From NCBI RefSeq assembly GCF_001425485.1, contig NZ_LMQW01000023.1, forward strand, positions 346,915 to 410,914: DNA of 64,000 bases, in the 5' to 3' direction. Every line of letters starts with the position of its first letter. The first letter of the stretch is position 1. Positions 39,635-47,656 of the stretch are shown here, in pieces. The notes under the pieces are model-generated. The model was not told the origin of the DNA and did not search any database. It worked only from the letters and a program-made list of their open reading frames with translations. The translations under genes were made by a program, and so were the position numbers. The stretch is from Aureimonas sp. Leaf427 (GTDB lineage: Bacteria; Pseudomonadota; Alphaproteobacteria; Rhizobiales; Rhizobiaceae).

Positions 39635-41053
39635 TTAGCGGCCGTCGGGCGTGCGAAGTCCGTACCACTTGTCCTTGACCGCGTCGTAGTGCTCCTGCGG
39701 CTTGTAGACGGCGACGTCGAGGCCGAGGCGCGTGGCGGAGAGCCGGCCGATCGCGGAGGACAGAGCGTAGCCCGCGACGACCTCGTCGCGCTGCGAGCCG
39801 ACGAGCAGGATCTGCGCGGAGATCACGTCGGCCTGGGCGTTCAGGACGTCGAGCGTCGTGCGCTGGCCGACATTGCGCTCTTCGATGACGCCGTTCAGCG
39901 CCAGACGAGCGGCGCTGACCTGCGCGCTGTAGCCGGACACGTTGGCGCGGGCGGCCTGAAGCTCGGCCCAGGCGGTCGCCACGGCGGCGCGAACCTGATC
40001 ACGAGCGCCGTCCACCTCGATCTGGCGCTGGCCGAGAACTTCCTTGGCCTGCCGGATCTGGGAGGACCGAAGACCGCCCTCGTAGATCGGGATCGTCAGC
40101 GTCGCGCCGACACTCGCGGAAAGCTGGTTCTGCGTGGTGACGTCGACGCCCGGCAGATTGGCCGAATTGGGATCGGTGTCGCTCAACGCATATTGGTTCT
40201 GAACCGTGCCGTTGAGGCTGAGGTTCGGAAGCAATGTGCCTTCGGCGGACTTCACCTGGAAGGCCGCGGCATCGACCGCGAATATCGTGGCGAGGATCGC
40301 AGGATGCTCTTTCTGCGAGATATCGAGCGCCGAGGTGATGCTGGACGGGATGAGACCCTTGGGCTGGCGACCCGGCGCGAGATCGCGCGGAACGTCGCCG
40401 ATGATCCGCAGATAGCTGGCTTCGCTCGTCGCAACCTGCGCCAGAGCGGAGTTCAGGAGAGCGGTCGACAGGGCCTGCTCCGATTCGGCCTGGGCGACGT
40501 CCGTGCGCGTGCCCTCGCCGACGTCGAACCGCGCTCGCGCGGCACGCACCTGCTCCTGAAGGAAGGAGAGGTTCTGGCGGCGCAGGTCGGCGATCTGGCG
40601 GTCGCGCAGCACGTTCATGTAGACGGACGAAGCGTCGAAGAGCGTGTTCTGCTCGGTGTTGGCGAGATTGTTCTGCGCCGCCTTCACCTGCGCCTCTGCG
40701 GCGCGAATATTGTTCGGCGTCTGGAACCCGTCGAAGAGTGTCTGGTTGATCGTGATGCCGGCGCCAAGAACGCCGGTGCGGCCGCGGGAGGACGGGAGAT
40801 CGTCGCCGAAGGTCGTTCGGGAGCGTTCGGCGCTCGTCGTACCGGAGCCTCGGATGATCGGCCTCAGACCGGACTTGGCCTGCGGCACGTTCTCGTCGGT
40901 GGCGCGAAGCTGGGCCCGGGCGACGTTGAGATCGTGGTTGTTCCGGTAGGCACGCGCCAGTGCGCCCGTCAGGTTCTCCGCGTCGGCGGAAACCAGAGTA
41001 CCGAAGAATGTGGACGCGGCCAGGGCCGCTCCGATCCAGACAGTATGACGCAA
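39635..41053 (-). CDS. tolC: TolC-family outer membrane efflux protein
   Basis: A 472-residue outer-membrane channel for type I secretion and drug efflux. Two repeats of the outer membrane efflux family are seen, with ALARAYRNNHDLNVARAQLR at the N-terminus and TLDVLNAQADVISAQILLV near the C-terminus. No ATG suits the signal peptide; TTG at 41053, behind TGGAGAACGTC, gives MRHTVWIGAALAASTFFGTL. GTG at 41065 is the alternative. A PCMT-like gene lies upstream on the same strand, a frequent partner of tolC in alphaproteobacteria. Confidence 0.93.
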   Translation of the reverse strand: MRHTVWIGAALAASTFFGTLVSADAENLTGALARAYRNNHDLNVARAQLRATDENVPQAKSGLRPIIRGSGTTSAERSRTTFGDDLPSSRGRTGVLGAGITINQTLFDGFQTPNNIRAAEAQVKAAQNNLANTEQNTLFDASSVYMNVLRDRQIADLRRQNLSFLQEQVRAARARFDVGEGTRTDVAQAESEQALSTALLNSALAQVATSEASYLRIIGDVPRDLAPGRQPKGLIPSSITSALDISQKEHPAILATIFAVDAAAFQVKSAEGTLLPNLSLNGTVQNQYALSDTDPNSANLPGVDVTTQNQLSASVGATLTIPIYEGGLRSSQIRQAKEVLGQRQIEVDGARDQVRAAVATAWAELQAARANVSGYSAQVSAARLALNGVIEERNVGQRTTLDVLNAQADVISAQILLVGSQRDEVVAGYALSSAIGRLSATRLGLDVAVYKPQEHYDAVKDKWYGLRTPDGR

Positions 41054-41218
41054 GACGTTCTCCACTTCCCCTGCAGCACCGCCGCCCAAAACCCGACTGG
41101 GCTCGAACCGCAGGCGCTACCGCATCCGCCCGGACCGCCGAGATGTCTCGATGGCCGCGCTGATCCTATGCGACATTAGCATCACATTACCGACTTGGCT
41201 GTGGCTGGAAAAACCACA

Positions 41219-41869
41219 TCAGAAGACAAATTCGGCCGACTTGCGAAATTCCTGAAGCGGCTGGATGCTGCAATTGAAGCCGAAACGCTGCGAAACAACC
41301 GCCTTTTCCTTGATATGCAACCTTGCGGAAGCTGCATTTCCGCGCCCTTCGACGGCGATGAGGCGGCCGTTCTCGGCCAGTTGCTCAAAAAGCACAGGCG
41401 GAACGGTTTCGACGGAGCCCTCGATCAGAATCACGTCGTAAGGCGCGCCGGCGGCGTGGCCGGAGGCCAGGGCGCCCTCCACGAGGTCCACCGTTCCGCA
41501 ATTGATTCTCGGCAAAACCGCCCGCGCCTGCGCAACGAGATCGGCTGAAGACTCGAGCGCGACGACGCTTGCGGCCAGCTTCGACAGGATCGCCGCGGAG
41601 TAGCCCGACGCCGATCCGACATCGAGAACGCGGTCGGTCGGTCGGATGGAGGCCAGCTGCAGGAGCTTGGCGAAGGGCGAGGCCTCCATCAGAAAGCGCC
41701 CGCCGCCGAGCGGGACGTCGCCGTCGATATAGGCGAGCGGACGACGCTCCTCCGGCACGAAAAGTTCGCGCGGCACTTCGAGAAAGGCTTTGAGAATCGC
41801 CCAGTCCGTCACGTCGGTGGTGCGGATCTGGTTGTCGACCATCTTGATGCGCGCGGCGTCGAAATCCAT
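41219..41869 (-). CDS. PCMT-like methyltransferase upstream of tolC
   Basis: A 217-residue protein of the L-isoaspartate methyltransferase family, starting MDFDAARIKMVDNQIRTTDV at 41869. The SAM site is VLDVGSASGYSAAILSKL, where true Pcm has E-x-G-x-G-x-G. The substrate region GDVPLGGGRFLMEAS lacks the QTISQP-type motif of Pcm, so it may act on another substrate or be non-catalytic. It lies 165 nt upstream of tolC. Confidence 0.85.
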   Translation of the reverse strand: MDFDAARIKMVDNQIRTTDVTDWAILKAFLEVPRELFVPEERRPLAYIDGDVPLGGGRFLMEASPFAKLLQLASIRPTDRVLDVGSASGYSAAILSKLAASVVALESSADLVAQARAVLPRINCGTVDLVEGALASGHAAGAPYDVILIEGSVETVPPVLFEQLAENGRLIAVEGRGNAASARLHIKEKAVVSQRFGFNCSIQPLQEFRKSAEFVF

Positions 41870-42100
41870 GGCGGAGATCCGGTTCTTCGTGAAGGGTCGC
41901 TGGTCCCTGAATGCCGTTCGACGATCCTTGAGAGCTCGTCGAAAGGCCGGTGAAAGGCTCTTAGTCTTGCGGCCTTCGCGGTGCAAGAAGCGCTTTTCGC
42001 ATGCGGCGCCAGGGTAAGCCCCGCACATGACTTGCAATGGGCCGCTTACAAACTGCGCCCAGCTGAGAGCCGCCGACCGAGGCTGGACGGGCCGAGGCGC

Positions 42101-43156
42101 CTAACGGTCGAGGCCGAGGGTTCGGCGGTTCATCGCGGCATCGGAGCCGGAACCCGCGAAATCGTCGAACGCCTTCTCGCCGCGCTCGATGATGTGGGCG
42201 GCGATGAAGGGAGCACCCTCCCGCGCACCCTGCTCCGCGCTCTTCAGCGCGCATTCCCATTCCAGCACGGCCCATCCCTCGAAGCCGTATTGCGTCAGCT
42301 TGGAGAAGACGGCGCCGAAATCGACCTGCCCGTCGCCGAGCGAGCGAAAGCGCCCCGCGCGATCCTTCCAGCCCTGGAAACCGCCATAGACGCCCTGGCG
42401 CCCCGTCGGGTTCAGCTCCGCGTCCTTGACGTGGAACATGCCGATCCGCTCGTGGTAGATGTCGATATTGGCGAGGTACTCAAGCCCCTGGAGCACGAAG
42501 TGCGAGGGGTCGTAGAGGATGCGCGCCCGGGGGTGGTGGCCGACCCGCTCCAGGAACATCTCGTAGCTGACGCCGTCGTGGAGATCCTCGCCCGGATGGA
42601 TCTCGTAGCAGACGTCGACGCCGTTCTCCTCGAAGACGTCGAGGATCGGCCGCCAGCGCGCGGCGAGTTCGTCGAAGGCCGCCTCGACCAGCCCCGCGGG
42701 CCGCTGCGGCCAGGGATAGACGTAGGGCCAGGCGAGCGCGCCGGAAAAGGCCGCCGCCGAGCCGAGGCCGAGATGGCGCGAGGCGCGCGCCATGCGCTTC
42801 ACCTGATCCACCGCCCAGGCTTGGCGCGCCTGCGGATCGCCCCGCACCTCTGGGGCCGCGAAGCCGTCGAAGAGTTCGTCATAGGCGGGATGGACCGCGA
42901 CGAGCTGCCCCTGCAGATGGGCGGACAGCTCGGTGATCTCCAGGCCGTGGCCGGCGACGAGGCCGGCGATCTCGTCGCAGTAATCCTTCGAGTCGGAGGC
43001 GCGTTTCAGATCGAAGAGCCGTGCGTCCCAGGTCGGGATCTGGACGCCCTTGTAGCCGAGCGCGGCCGCCCAGCCGCAGATCCCGTCCAGCGAATCGAAC
43101 GGCGCTTCGTCGCCCGCGAACTGCGCCAGAAAGATTCCAGGCCCCTTGATGGTCAT
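42101..43156 (-). CDS. Sugar phosphate isomerase/epimerase (TIM barrel)
   Basis: A 351-residue protein of the xylose-isomerase-like AP endonuclease 2 fold. Start MTIKGPGIFLAQFAGDE at 43156 follows GGGGAGGG. Barrel strands carry likely metal ligands: VCYEIHPGEDLHDG (Glu, His), RILYDPSHFVLQG (Asp, His), GMFHVKDAELNP (His, Asp) and AVLEWECALKS (Glu). Members include sugar and myo-inositol-pathway isomerases. No sugar-catabolic neighbour helps fix the substrate. It is divergent from the carboxypeptidase gene. Confidence 0.88.
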   Translation of the reverse strand: MTIKGPGIFLAQFAGDEAPFDSLDGICGWAAALGYKGVQIPTWDARLFDLKRASDSKDYCDEIAGLVAGHGLEITELSAHLQGQLVAVHPAYDELFDGFAAPEVRGDPQARQAWAVDQVKRMARASRHLGLGSAAAFSGALAWPYVYPWPQRPAGLVEAAFDELAARWRPILDVFEENGVDVCYEIHPGEDLHDGVSYEMFLERVGHHPRARILYDPSHFVLQGLEYLANIDIYHERIGMFHVKDAELNPTGRQGVYGGFQGWKDRAGRFRSLGDGQVDFGAVFSKLTQYGFEGWAVLEWECALKSAEQGAREGAPFIAAHIIERGEKAFDDFAGSGSDAAMNRRTLGLDR

Positions 43157-43400
43157 GCGCCCTCCCCGCCGGTCTCGCCGGTCCTTCCCGCCGCGCCGGT
43201 TCCCGGCATCGTCGGCGGCGCTCGAACGGCGCCGTAAGGCGAGACTAGCTTCAGCCACCCCTCCTTTCCAGCCCGCAGGCAAGCCGAGCGGCGGCATTCT
43301 CGCGTCCGCGCCCGGGCGCTTGAAACGGCGGGACAGCGCGAAGCAAGGCGGCGGCGTTAAGCTCCGTCTTCCACACCGCTCCGAAGTGTCGGGAGAGATC

Positions 43401-44552
43401 ATGCGTATCCTTGGCGACGTGACGAGAGGCCTCGGCCGCAGCGGGGCTCTGGCTCTCCTGATGCTGGCGGCGTCCGGCTCCGCCCATGCCTTCGACACGC
43501 AGGCGCCGGCGGCGATCCTCACCGATGTCGGCACGGGCACGGTGCTCTTCGAGAAGAATGCCGACGAGGCCCATCCGCCCGCGAGCCTCGCCAAGCTGAT
43601 GACGGTCGCGGTCATCTTCGACCGGCTGAAGGACGGCCGGCTGAAGCTGGAGGACGAGTTCCTCGTCTCGGAGAAGGCCTGGCGCGAAGGCGGCGCCAAT
43701 TCCGGCGGCTCGACCATGTTCCTGCCGCTGAACTCCAGCGTCAGCGTCGCCGACCTCATCAAGGGCATCATCATCCAGTCCGGCAACGACGCGACCATCG
43801 TCGCCGCGGAGGGCATCGCCGGCAGCGTCTCCGTCTTCGCCGACATGATGAACGCGGAGGCCAAGAAGATCGGCCTGACCGCGTCGCATTTCATGAACCC
43901 GCACGGCCTGCCCGATCCCGAGCAGCACGTCACCATGCGCGATCTCGACAAGCTCGCGACCTATCTGATCTCGACCTATCCCGAGCACTACCCGCTCTTC
44001 AGCGAGGAGGAGTTCCACTTCAACGGAATCGTCCAGCGCAACCGCAACCCGCTCCTGGCGCTCGGCGCGGACGGGCTGAAGACAGGCCACACCCAGGCTT
44101 CCGGCTATGCGCTGGTCGCCTCCGCCAAGGCCGGCGAGCGGCGCATCATCTTCGCCATTACCGGCCTGCCCTCGGTGAAGGCGCGCGCGGAAGCGGCGCG
44201 TGAACTGATGACCTACGGGCTGAACGGCTTCGAGGACCTCGTCGTGGTGGCCAAGGACATGCCGGCCGGCGAGGTTTCGGTGGAGAACGGCGCGGTGCCG
44301 AGCGTACCCGCCATCGTCTCCAACGATATCCGCGTCCTTGCCGCCCGCGGCCAGGAAGACGGCTACCAGCACGCCTTCACCCTCGATCCGAAGGTCGTCG
44401 CGCCGGTGAAGCCGGGCGACCGGCTCGGAACGGTCAAGGTGACCTTCGGCGACAAGGTCGTCGGCGAGGCTCCGGTCGTCGCCGGCGGCGCGGTCGACGA
44501 GGCCTCCCTCATGCAGTGGATGACGGCGAAGATCACCGGCCTCTTCGGCTGA
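43401..44552 (+). CDS. D-alanyl-D-alanine carboxypeptidase (class C low-mass PBP)
   Basis: A 383-residue periplasmic penicillin-binding protein of the DacA/DacC type, trimming pentapeptides in peptidoglycan. Start ATG at 43401 follows GGGAGAG. The signal peptide ends AHA near residue 30. Catalytic motifs: SLAK (Ser62, Lys65), SGN near residue 127, and KTG in LKTGHTQASGYAL near residue 227. A C-terminal PBP5-type domain and an amphipathic end (LMQWMTAKITGLFG) for membrane attachment follow. No partner gene is adjacent. Confidence 0.96.
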   Translation: MRILGDVTRGLGRSGALALLMLAASGSAHAFDTQAPAAILTDVGTGTVLFEKNADEAHPPASLAKLMTVAVIFDRLKDGRLKLEDEFLVSEKAWREGGANSGGSTMFLPLNSSVSVADLIKGIIIQSGNDATIVAAEGIAGSVSVFADMMNAEAKKIGLTASHFMNPHGLPDPEQHVTMRDLDKLATYLISTYPEHYPLFSEEEFHFNGIVQRNRNPLLALGADGLKTGHTQASGYALVASAKAGERRIIFAITGLPSVKARAEAARELMTYGLNGFEDLVVVAKDMPAGEVSVENGAVPSVPAIVSNDIRVLAARGQEDGYQHAFTLDPKVVAPVKPGDRLGTVKVTFGDKVVGEAPVVAGGAVDEASLMQWMTAKITGLFG

Positions 44553-44743
44553 ACCCGCGAAGAGGTCGGCCGGCCCATGTCGGGACGCCGACGCCCGATC
44601 GCGTTCGATCCCGAGTCGCCGACGACGTCACGCGGACAAGCTTACGACGTGTCTCACGACAAAGTGCCGTGGATGGTTTCGAGATTGCCGCTTCCAGCCC
44701 CTTGCGCATCCCCCGCCAGATCAGTACTTAGCCGCTCCTAAGG

Positions 44744-44817
44744 GGCCTCGTGGCGGAGTGGTTACGCAGAGGACTGCAAATCCTTGCATCCGAGTTCGAT
44801 TCTCGGCGAGGCCTCCA
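44744..44817 (+). tRNA. tRNA-Cys (anticodon GCA)
   Basis: A cloverleaf with acceptor GGCCTCG/CGAGGCC, anticodon loop CTGCAAA giving GCA, T arm with GTTCGATTC, discriminator T as expected for tRNA-Cys, and encoded CCA. The AT-richer segment starting directly behind it suggests a past integration site. Confidence 0.97.
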
Positions 44818-44962
44818 ACAGATCTTAGCGATTTCAGGTGCTTAAGTGAGGATCGGCCTAAGGCCGGTCCCCTTTTCATGTCGCACCATGTTGCAAACCG
44901 ATACCATTGATCTCCAACGATTTTCTGCGAGGCTCGGCAACTCCACGCTACAAGAACGCGAC

Positions 44963-45757
44963 ATGGAATCGGAGAATCAGAGCGTGACAGAGATAAGCCC
45001 GTCGACTTCGTTGACCGCGTTCAATTGCCCGCACTGCCACGCGCTAGCACGGCAATTTTGGTACAAGCTGTCGGCGGATCTGTTGAAGAAGGACGTTCTA
45101 CCGTTTTATCCGTCTCCGATTGATCGCCTCACGATTGACTTCGAAAAGTTTGGAGAAAAGAAGGAGGCAATGGAAAGATTTTTTGAGAAGGCTTCTAGCC
45201 TGCAGCCATTCCTTGAGCGATCGGAGCACTACTCTAACTTCAATGTAATATTAGTGAACATTTCTGAATGCTATAATTGTCATGAGATCGCAATTTGGAT
45301 TGCTGACAGGTTAGTATATCCTAGTGTTGGAACCGCCCCTGCTGCCGCTGGCGACATGCCGGCCGACGTAAAAGCCGTCTACAATGAGGCAAGCGTCATC
45401 CTGCCCGCATCGCCTAGGGGTGCATCAGCGCTTCTTCGATTGGCGCTGCAAATGCTTTGCAAGCATCTTGGAGGGGATGGAAGGAATATTGACAAAGAAA
45501 TTGGAAAACTTGTTGCCAAAGGACTGGATGTCCGCGTCCAGCAGGCGATGGATATCGTTCGGGTGGTCGGGAATAATGCCGTGCATCCTGGACAGATTTC
45601 TTTTGATGATACGGATCTAGTTGCCAGGCAGCTCTTCAGCCTCGTGAATTTGACCGTAGAGAAAATGATCACAGAACCAGCTGTCTTGGACAGTCTCTTC
45701 AGTTCGCTGCCAGAGGGGGCCCAGAAAGCGATCGAGAAGCGAGACGGCAAAGCATAG
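44963..45757 (+). CDS. DUF4145 protein, AT-rich, likely acquired
   Basis: A roughly 264-residue soluble protein. Near the N-terminus is a zinc-finger-like pair (FNCPHCHA and ECYNCHEIAI, about 90 residues apart), followed by a DUF4145 domain (LPASPRGASALLRLALQMLC to VGNNAVHPGQISFDD). DUF4145 occurs alone and attached to restriction-modification subunits; its function is unknown. The gene is clearly richer in A/T and in codons such as TTA and AGA than flanking genes. The start is uncertain: ATG at 44963 is chosen, ATG at 44888 is possible, and neither has a strong ribosome site. Confidence 0.8.
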   Translation: MESENQSVTEISPSTSLTAFNCPHCHALARQFWYKLSADLLKKDVLPFYPSPIDRLTIDFEKFGEKKEAMERFFEKASSLQPFLERSEHYSNFNVILVNISECYNCHEIAIWIADRLVYPSVGTAPAAAGDMPADVKAVYNEASVILPASPRGASALLRLALQMLCKHLGGDGRNIDKEIGKLVAKGLDVRVQQAMDIVRVVGNNAVHPGQISFDDTDLVARQLFSLVNLTVEKMITEPAVLDSLFSSLPEGAQKAIEKRDGKA

Positions 45758-45758
45758 A

Positions 45759-45795
45759 AAAGGGCCCGCGCCATGCCTTAGCGCGAGCCCTCTTA
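45759..45795 (+). terminator. Intrinsic terminator after the DUF4145 gene
   Basis: The stem AAAAGGGCCCGCGC with GCGCGAGCCCTCTT (two mismatches) has a 9-nt loop and begins 2 nt past the stop. AT content on both sides would allow use in both directions. Confidence 0.65.
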
Positions 45796-45887
45796 GAGAT
45801 GCCGGAGAAGGATTACACGCCCCCCCCCGGAGCCGGCCCCTGCGGGCCTCATCCGGCCGCCCCGGCGGCCAGGTCTCGTGCCGGCGC

Positions 45888-46160
45888 TTAGGCGCCGGGG
45901 TTCGTGTACCAGGAGCGATAGTCCGTCCATCCGGCGCCGAAGTCGTGCCGCATCTTGAACTCTACGCCATCAACGTCGAAGCCGGAACGCGAGTCGGTGA
46001 AAGGCTGCTCGTTCCCGCTCAATAGGCTGTATTCAGCGCCGTCGTGAACGGCGGGATCGGCAACGATGTACCAAGCGCGAGGATCGGCAAGACGGGGTTC
46101 GACCACGAGCTGCAACTCGCCGGCAATGGGAGGTGACACGCGCTGGACGCGGCTGAAGCC
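45888..46160 (-). pseudogene. C-terminal fragment of a phage major capsid gene
   Basis: About 90 codons open from just after an in-frame stop at 46161-46163 to TAA at 45888. The sequence (LVVEPRLADPRAWYIVADP, SGFDVDGVEFKMRHDFGAG, ending YTNPGA) matches the C-terminal end of capsid proteins from Mu-like and related prophages, as I remember that conserved ending. The N-terminal three quarters of a capsid protein are missing, so this is a remnant. A GTG at 46139 could start an 83-residue product, but no ribosome site supports it. Confidence 0.65.
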
Positions 46161-46200
46161 TTACGATCTGTAGACTCACCCGCAGGCCGGAGGGCATCGC

Positions 46201-46608
46201 ATGGTCGAGATTGCCTTGGGACTCTATCGGCTTCTTGCAGCCGGCCTGCTTGGCTTAGCCGCGAAGTATGCGTTCGGTCCCGTCCCCGCATCTCCTCATC
46301 GACTTGCGCTGGAGCAGAGTGGAACGCCGCTGACACCAACACTGCGCGTGTTGATCCGAGCGATCTATCGTCCGATGAGCGCGGCCTTCGCAGCCTTCGC
46401 CGTTCTTTTGATCGCTCTGGCGCTTGGCCCGGTCGCCGATGGAGAGCGATGGGGAAGCCTTGCGGCGACGGGCGTATCTTTCGTGCTGGGGATTCCCACG
46501 ACGTTCGGCACATGGACCTTCGAACGCCGAACCGGCATCCGCGCGCCTTATCGGCTATCGGCCGCCATGAAGGGGCTGTCGGTCGTCGCCATGGCCCGTT
46601 CGTGGTGA
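46201..46608 (+). CDS. Small membrane protein, unknown
   Basis: A 135-residue protein with three probable membrane spans: ALGLYRLLAAGLLGLAAKYA, AAFAAFAVLLIALALGP and SLAATGVSFVLGIPTTFGTW. ATG at 46201 follows GGAGGGC at good spacing. No family was recognised. It lies within the accessory segment, divergent from the capsid fragment. Confidence 0.55.
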   Translation: MVEIALGLYRLLAAGLLGLAAKYAFGPVPASPHRLALEQSGTPLTPTLRVLIRAIYRPMSAAFAAFAVLLIALALGPVADGERWGSLAATGVSFVLGIPTTFGTWTFERRTGIRAPYRLSAAMKGLSVVAMARSW

Positions 46609-46772
46609 CCCGCTTCCCTATGTGGCCGCCCGCCGACGTTCGGCGAGCGGCAGGACATCGGCTTTGGACCGTCGGGGAGGTCGATCGTTCTCGAACGCCC
46701 GGATTTGTCGCACGGCTTCGGCGAGCCGATCCCCGTGCGGCCACTTCCCGACCGCTCCGCGCCGATGGCGCG

Positions 46773-46943
46773 TTACTCGTCCGACATGTCGTCGTCGGAC
46801 TCCTCGTCCTCGTCGGACTTGAAGCCCTCACGCCAGAGATCAAATTCGTCGGTGTCTTTCTCGTAAGGGTTGGCGGTGATGCGCCGGCCCTCGGATGCGG
46901 CAATCTTGCCCTCTTCGTAGGGCCCGGAATCGGTATTGGACAC
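46773..46943 (-). CDS. Small acidic protein with RMF-like domain
   Basis: A 56-residue protein. GTG at 46943 is chosen because GAGGAGACTGCC directly precedes it. The middle, PYEEGKIAASEGRRITANPY followed by FDLWREGF, fits the ribosome-modulation-factor pattern (G..A...G....PY......W..G). The tail is strongly acidic (SDEDEESDDDMSDE), unlike basic E. coli RMF (about 55 residues). RMF dimerises ribosomes in stationary phase; RMF-like proteins also occur in phages and plasmids of Hyphomicrobiales as far as I recall. Function here is inference. Confidence 0.7.
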   Translation of the reverse strand: MSNTDSGPYEEGKIAASEGRRITANPYEKDTDEFDLWREGFKSDEDEESDDDMSDE

Positions 46944-47012
46944 GGCAGTCTCCTCGGCAATGGAGGCCCGCAAGTAGGGCGAGCCGCCGAGGTTCCAAGC
47001 GGGTATCTTCGC

Positions 47013-47216
47013 TCAGCGATGCGCCGTTACGTAGACGGGCAACGCCGCCGGGATGTTGACGCAGTGGTGGAAGACGACGACGTCGCCCTGGTCGGCTTCC
47101 GCCTCGTATTCGTATTCGATGCCGAGGCGCGCCAGAATGCTCGCAGGGTGCCTGAAGTCGCCGGCCCGAGCCGCCGCGAACTGGTCCACTTCGATGGTCG
47201 TCATCATCTGGCTCAT
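47013..47216 (-). CDS. Small protein, unknown
   Basis: A 67-residue soluble protein starting MSQMMTTIEVDQFAAAR at 47216, with TGGAG 6 nt upstream. It contains an acidic stretch (EYEYEAEADQGDVVVFH) and no membrane span. Not recognised. It lies 69 nt upstream of the RMF-like gene on the same strand and may share its transcript. Confidence 0.55.
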   Translation of the reverse strand: MSQMMTTIEVDQFAAARAGDFRHPASILARLGIEYEYEAEADQGDVVVFHHCVNIPAALPVYVTAHR

Positions 47217-47447
47217 TGAAAACTCCACTTCTTCATTGCCTGGACGGGATCAGGCTGCGCTCCGAACCGTTGCGGGCCGCTGAAGAGCCCGTCCTGTTTT
47301 CGTACCTTTGCGCGCGCATGGATGCCGGGTTGCAAAGAGGAATGCCTTCATTTGAAGGATCGGCGGCGCGCGGTCGGGCGACGGCGGCGATTCACATGGC
47401 AAACATGGCGATCGAATGGAGGCGGCGGATCGCTGCCGCCCAAAACG

Positions 47448-47474
47448 AAAAAGGCGCCCTGAAGGACGCCTTTT
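47448..47474 (-). terminator. Intrinsic terminator after the second DUF1127 gene
   Basis: The stem AAAAGGCG/CGCCTTTT extends inwards with one mismatch and runs into five T on the minus strand, 26 nt past the stop. Confidence 0.85.
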
Positions 47475-47500
47475 CATGAACAGCAGATCGAACCGGCCGA

Positions 47501-47656
47501 TCAGGCGGCCAGACGGCCGCCCTTGGCGATCACATCGATGTCGCCGCGATTCAGGCCGATGTCGCGCAGCTGGTAGTCTTCCATGCGCGAAAGGAGATCG
47601 ACGGTCTGGCGGTGAGAGCGATAAGCACTGATGCGCTGGGCGAGGCGGGCGAACAT
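47501..47656 (-). CDS. DUF1127 small protein, second copy
   Basis: A 51-residue basic protein starting MFARLAQRISAYRSHRQTVD at 47656, with GAAGAGAG upstream. The DUF1127 core LLSRMEDYQLRDIGLNRGDI is clear. It is similar in plan to the copy at 8002-8145 but not close in sequence. It has its own terminator and lies downstream of a perfect palindrome, so it is likely a separately regulated single gene. Confidence 0.88.
   Translation of the reverse strand: MFARLAQRISAYRSHRQTVDLLSRMEDYQLRDIGLNRGDIDVIAKGGRLAA

Larger units (their letters stand above)
44818..47216. mobile_element. Probable decayed prophage or island beside tRNA-Cys
   Basis: Directly after tRNA-Cys, base and codon use change (notably the AT-rich DUF4145 gene), and the following genes are unrelated to their neighbours: a capsid gene fragment, a short membrane protein, an RMF-like protein and a small unknown. 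No integrase is left, and I found no second copy of the tRNA 3' end that would mark the far attachment site, so the right boundary is a guess. Confidence 0.5.

Noticed and set aside
44818-47300. Integrase gene or attachment-site repeat of the tRNA-Cys segment
   Set aside because: No integrase-like frame and no second copy of the tRNA 3' end was found in this stretch by eye.
47216-47479. Plus-strand 87-codon frame
   Set aside because: It has a TTG start without a ribosome site and runs into the terminator of the DUF1127 gene, with no recognisable features.
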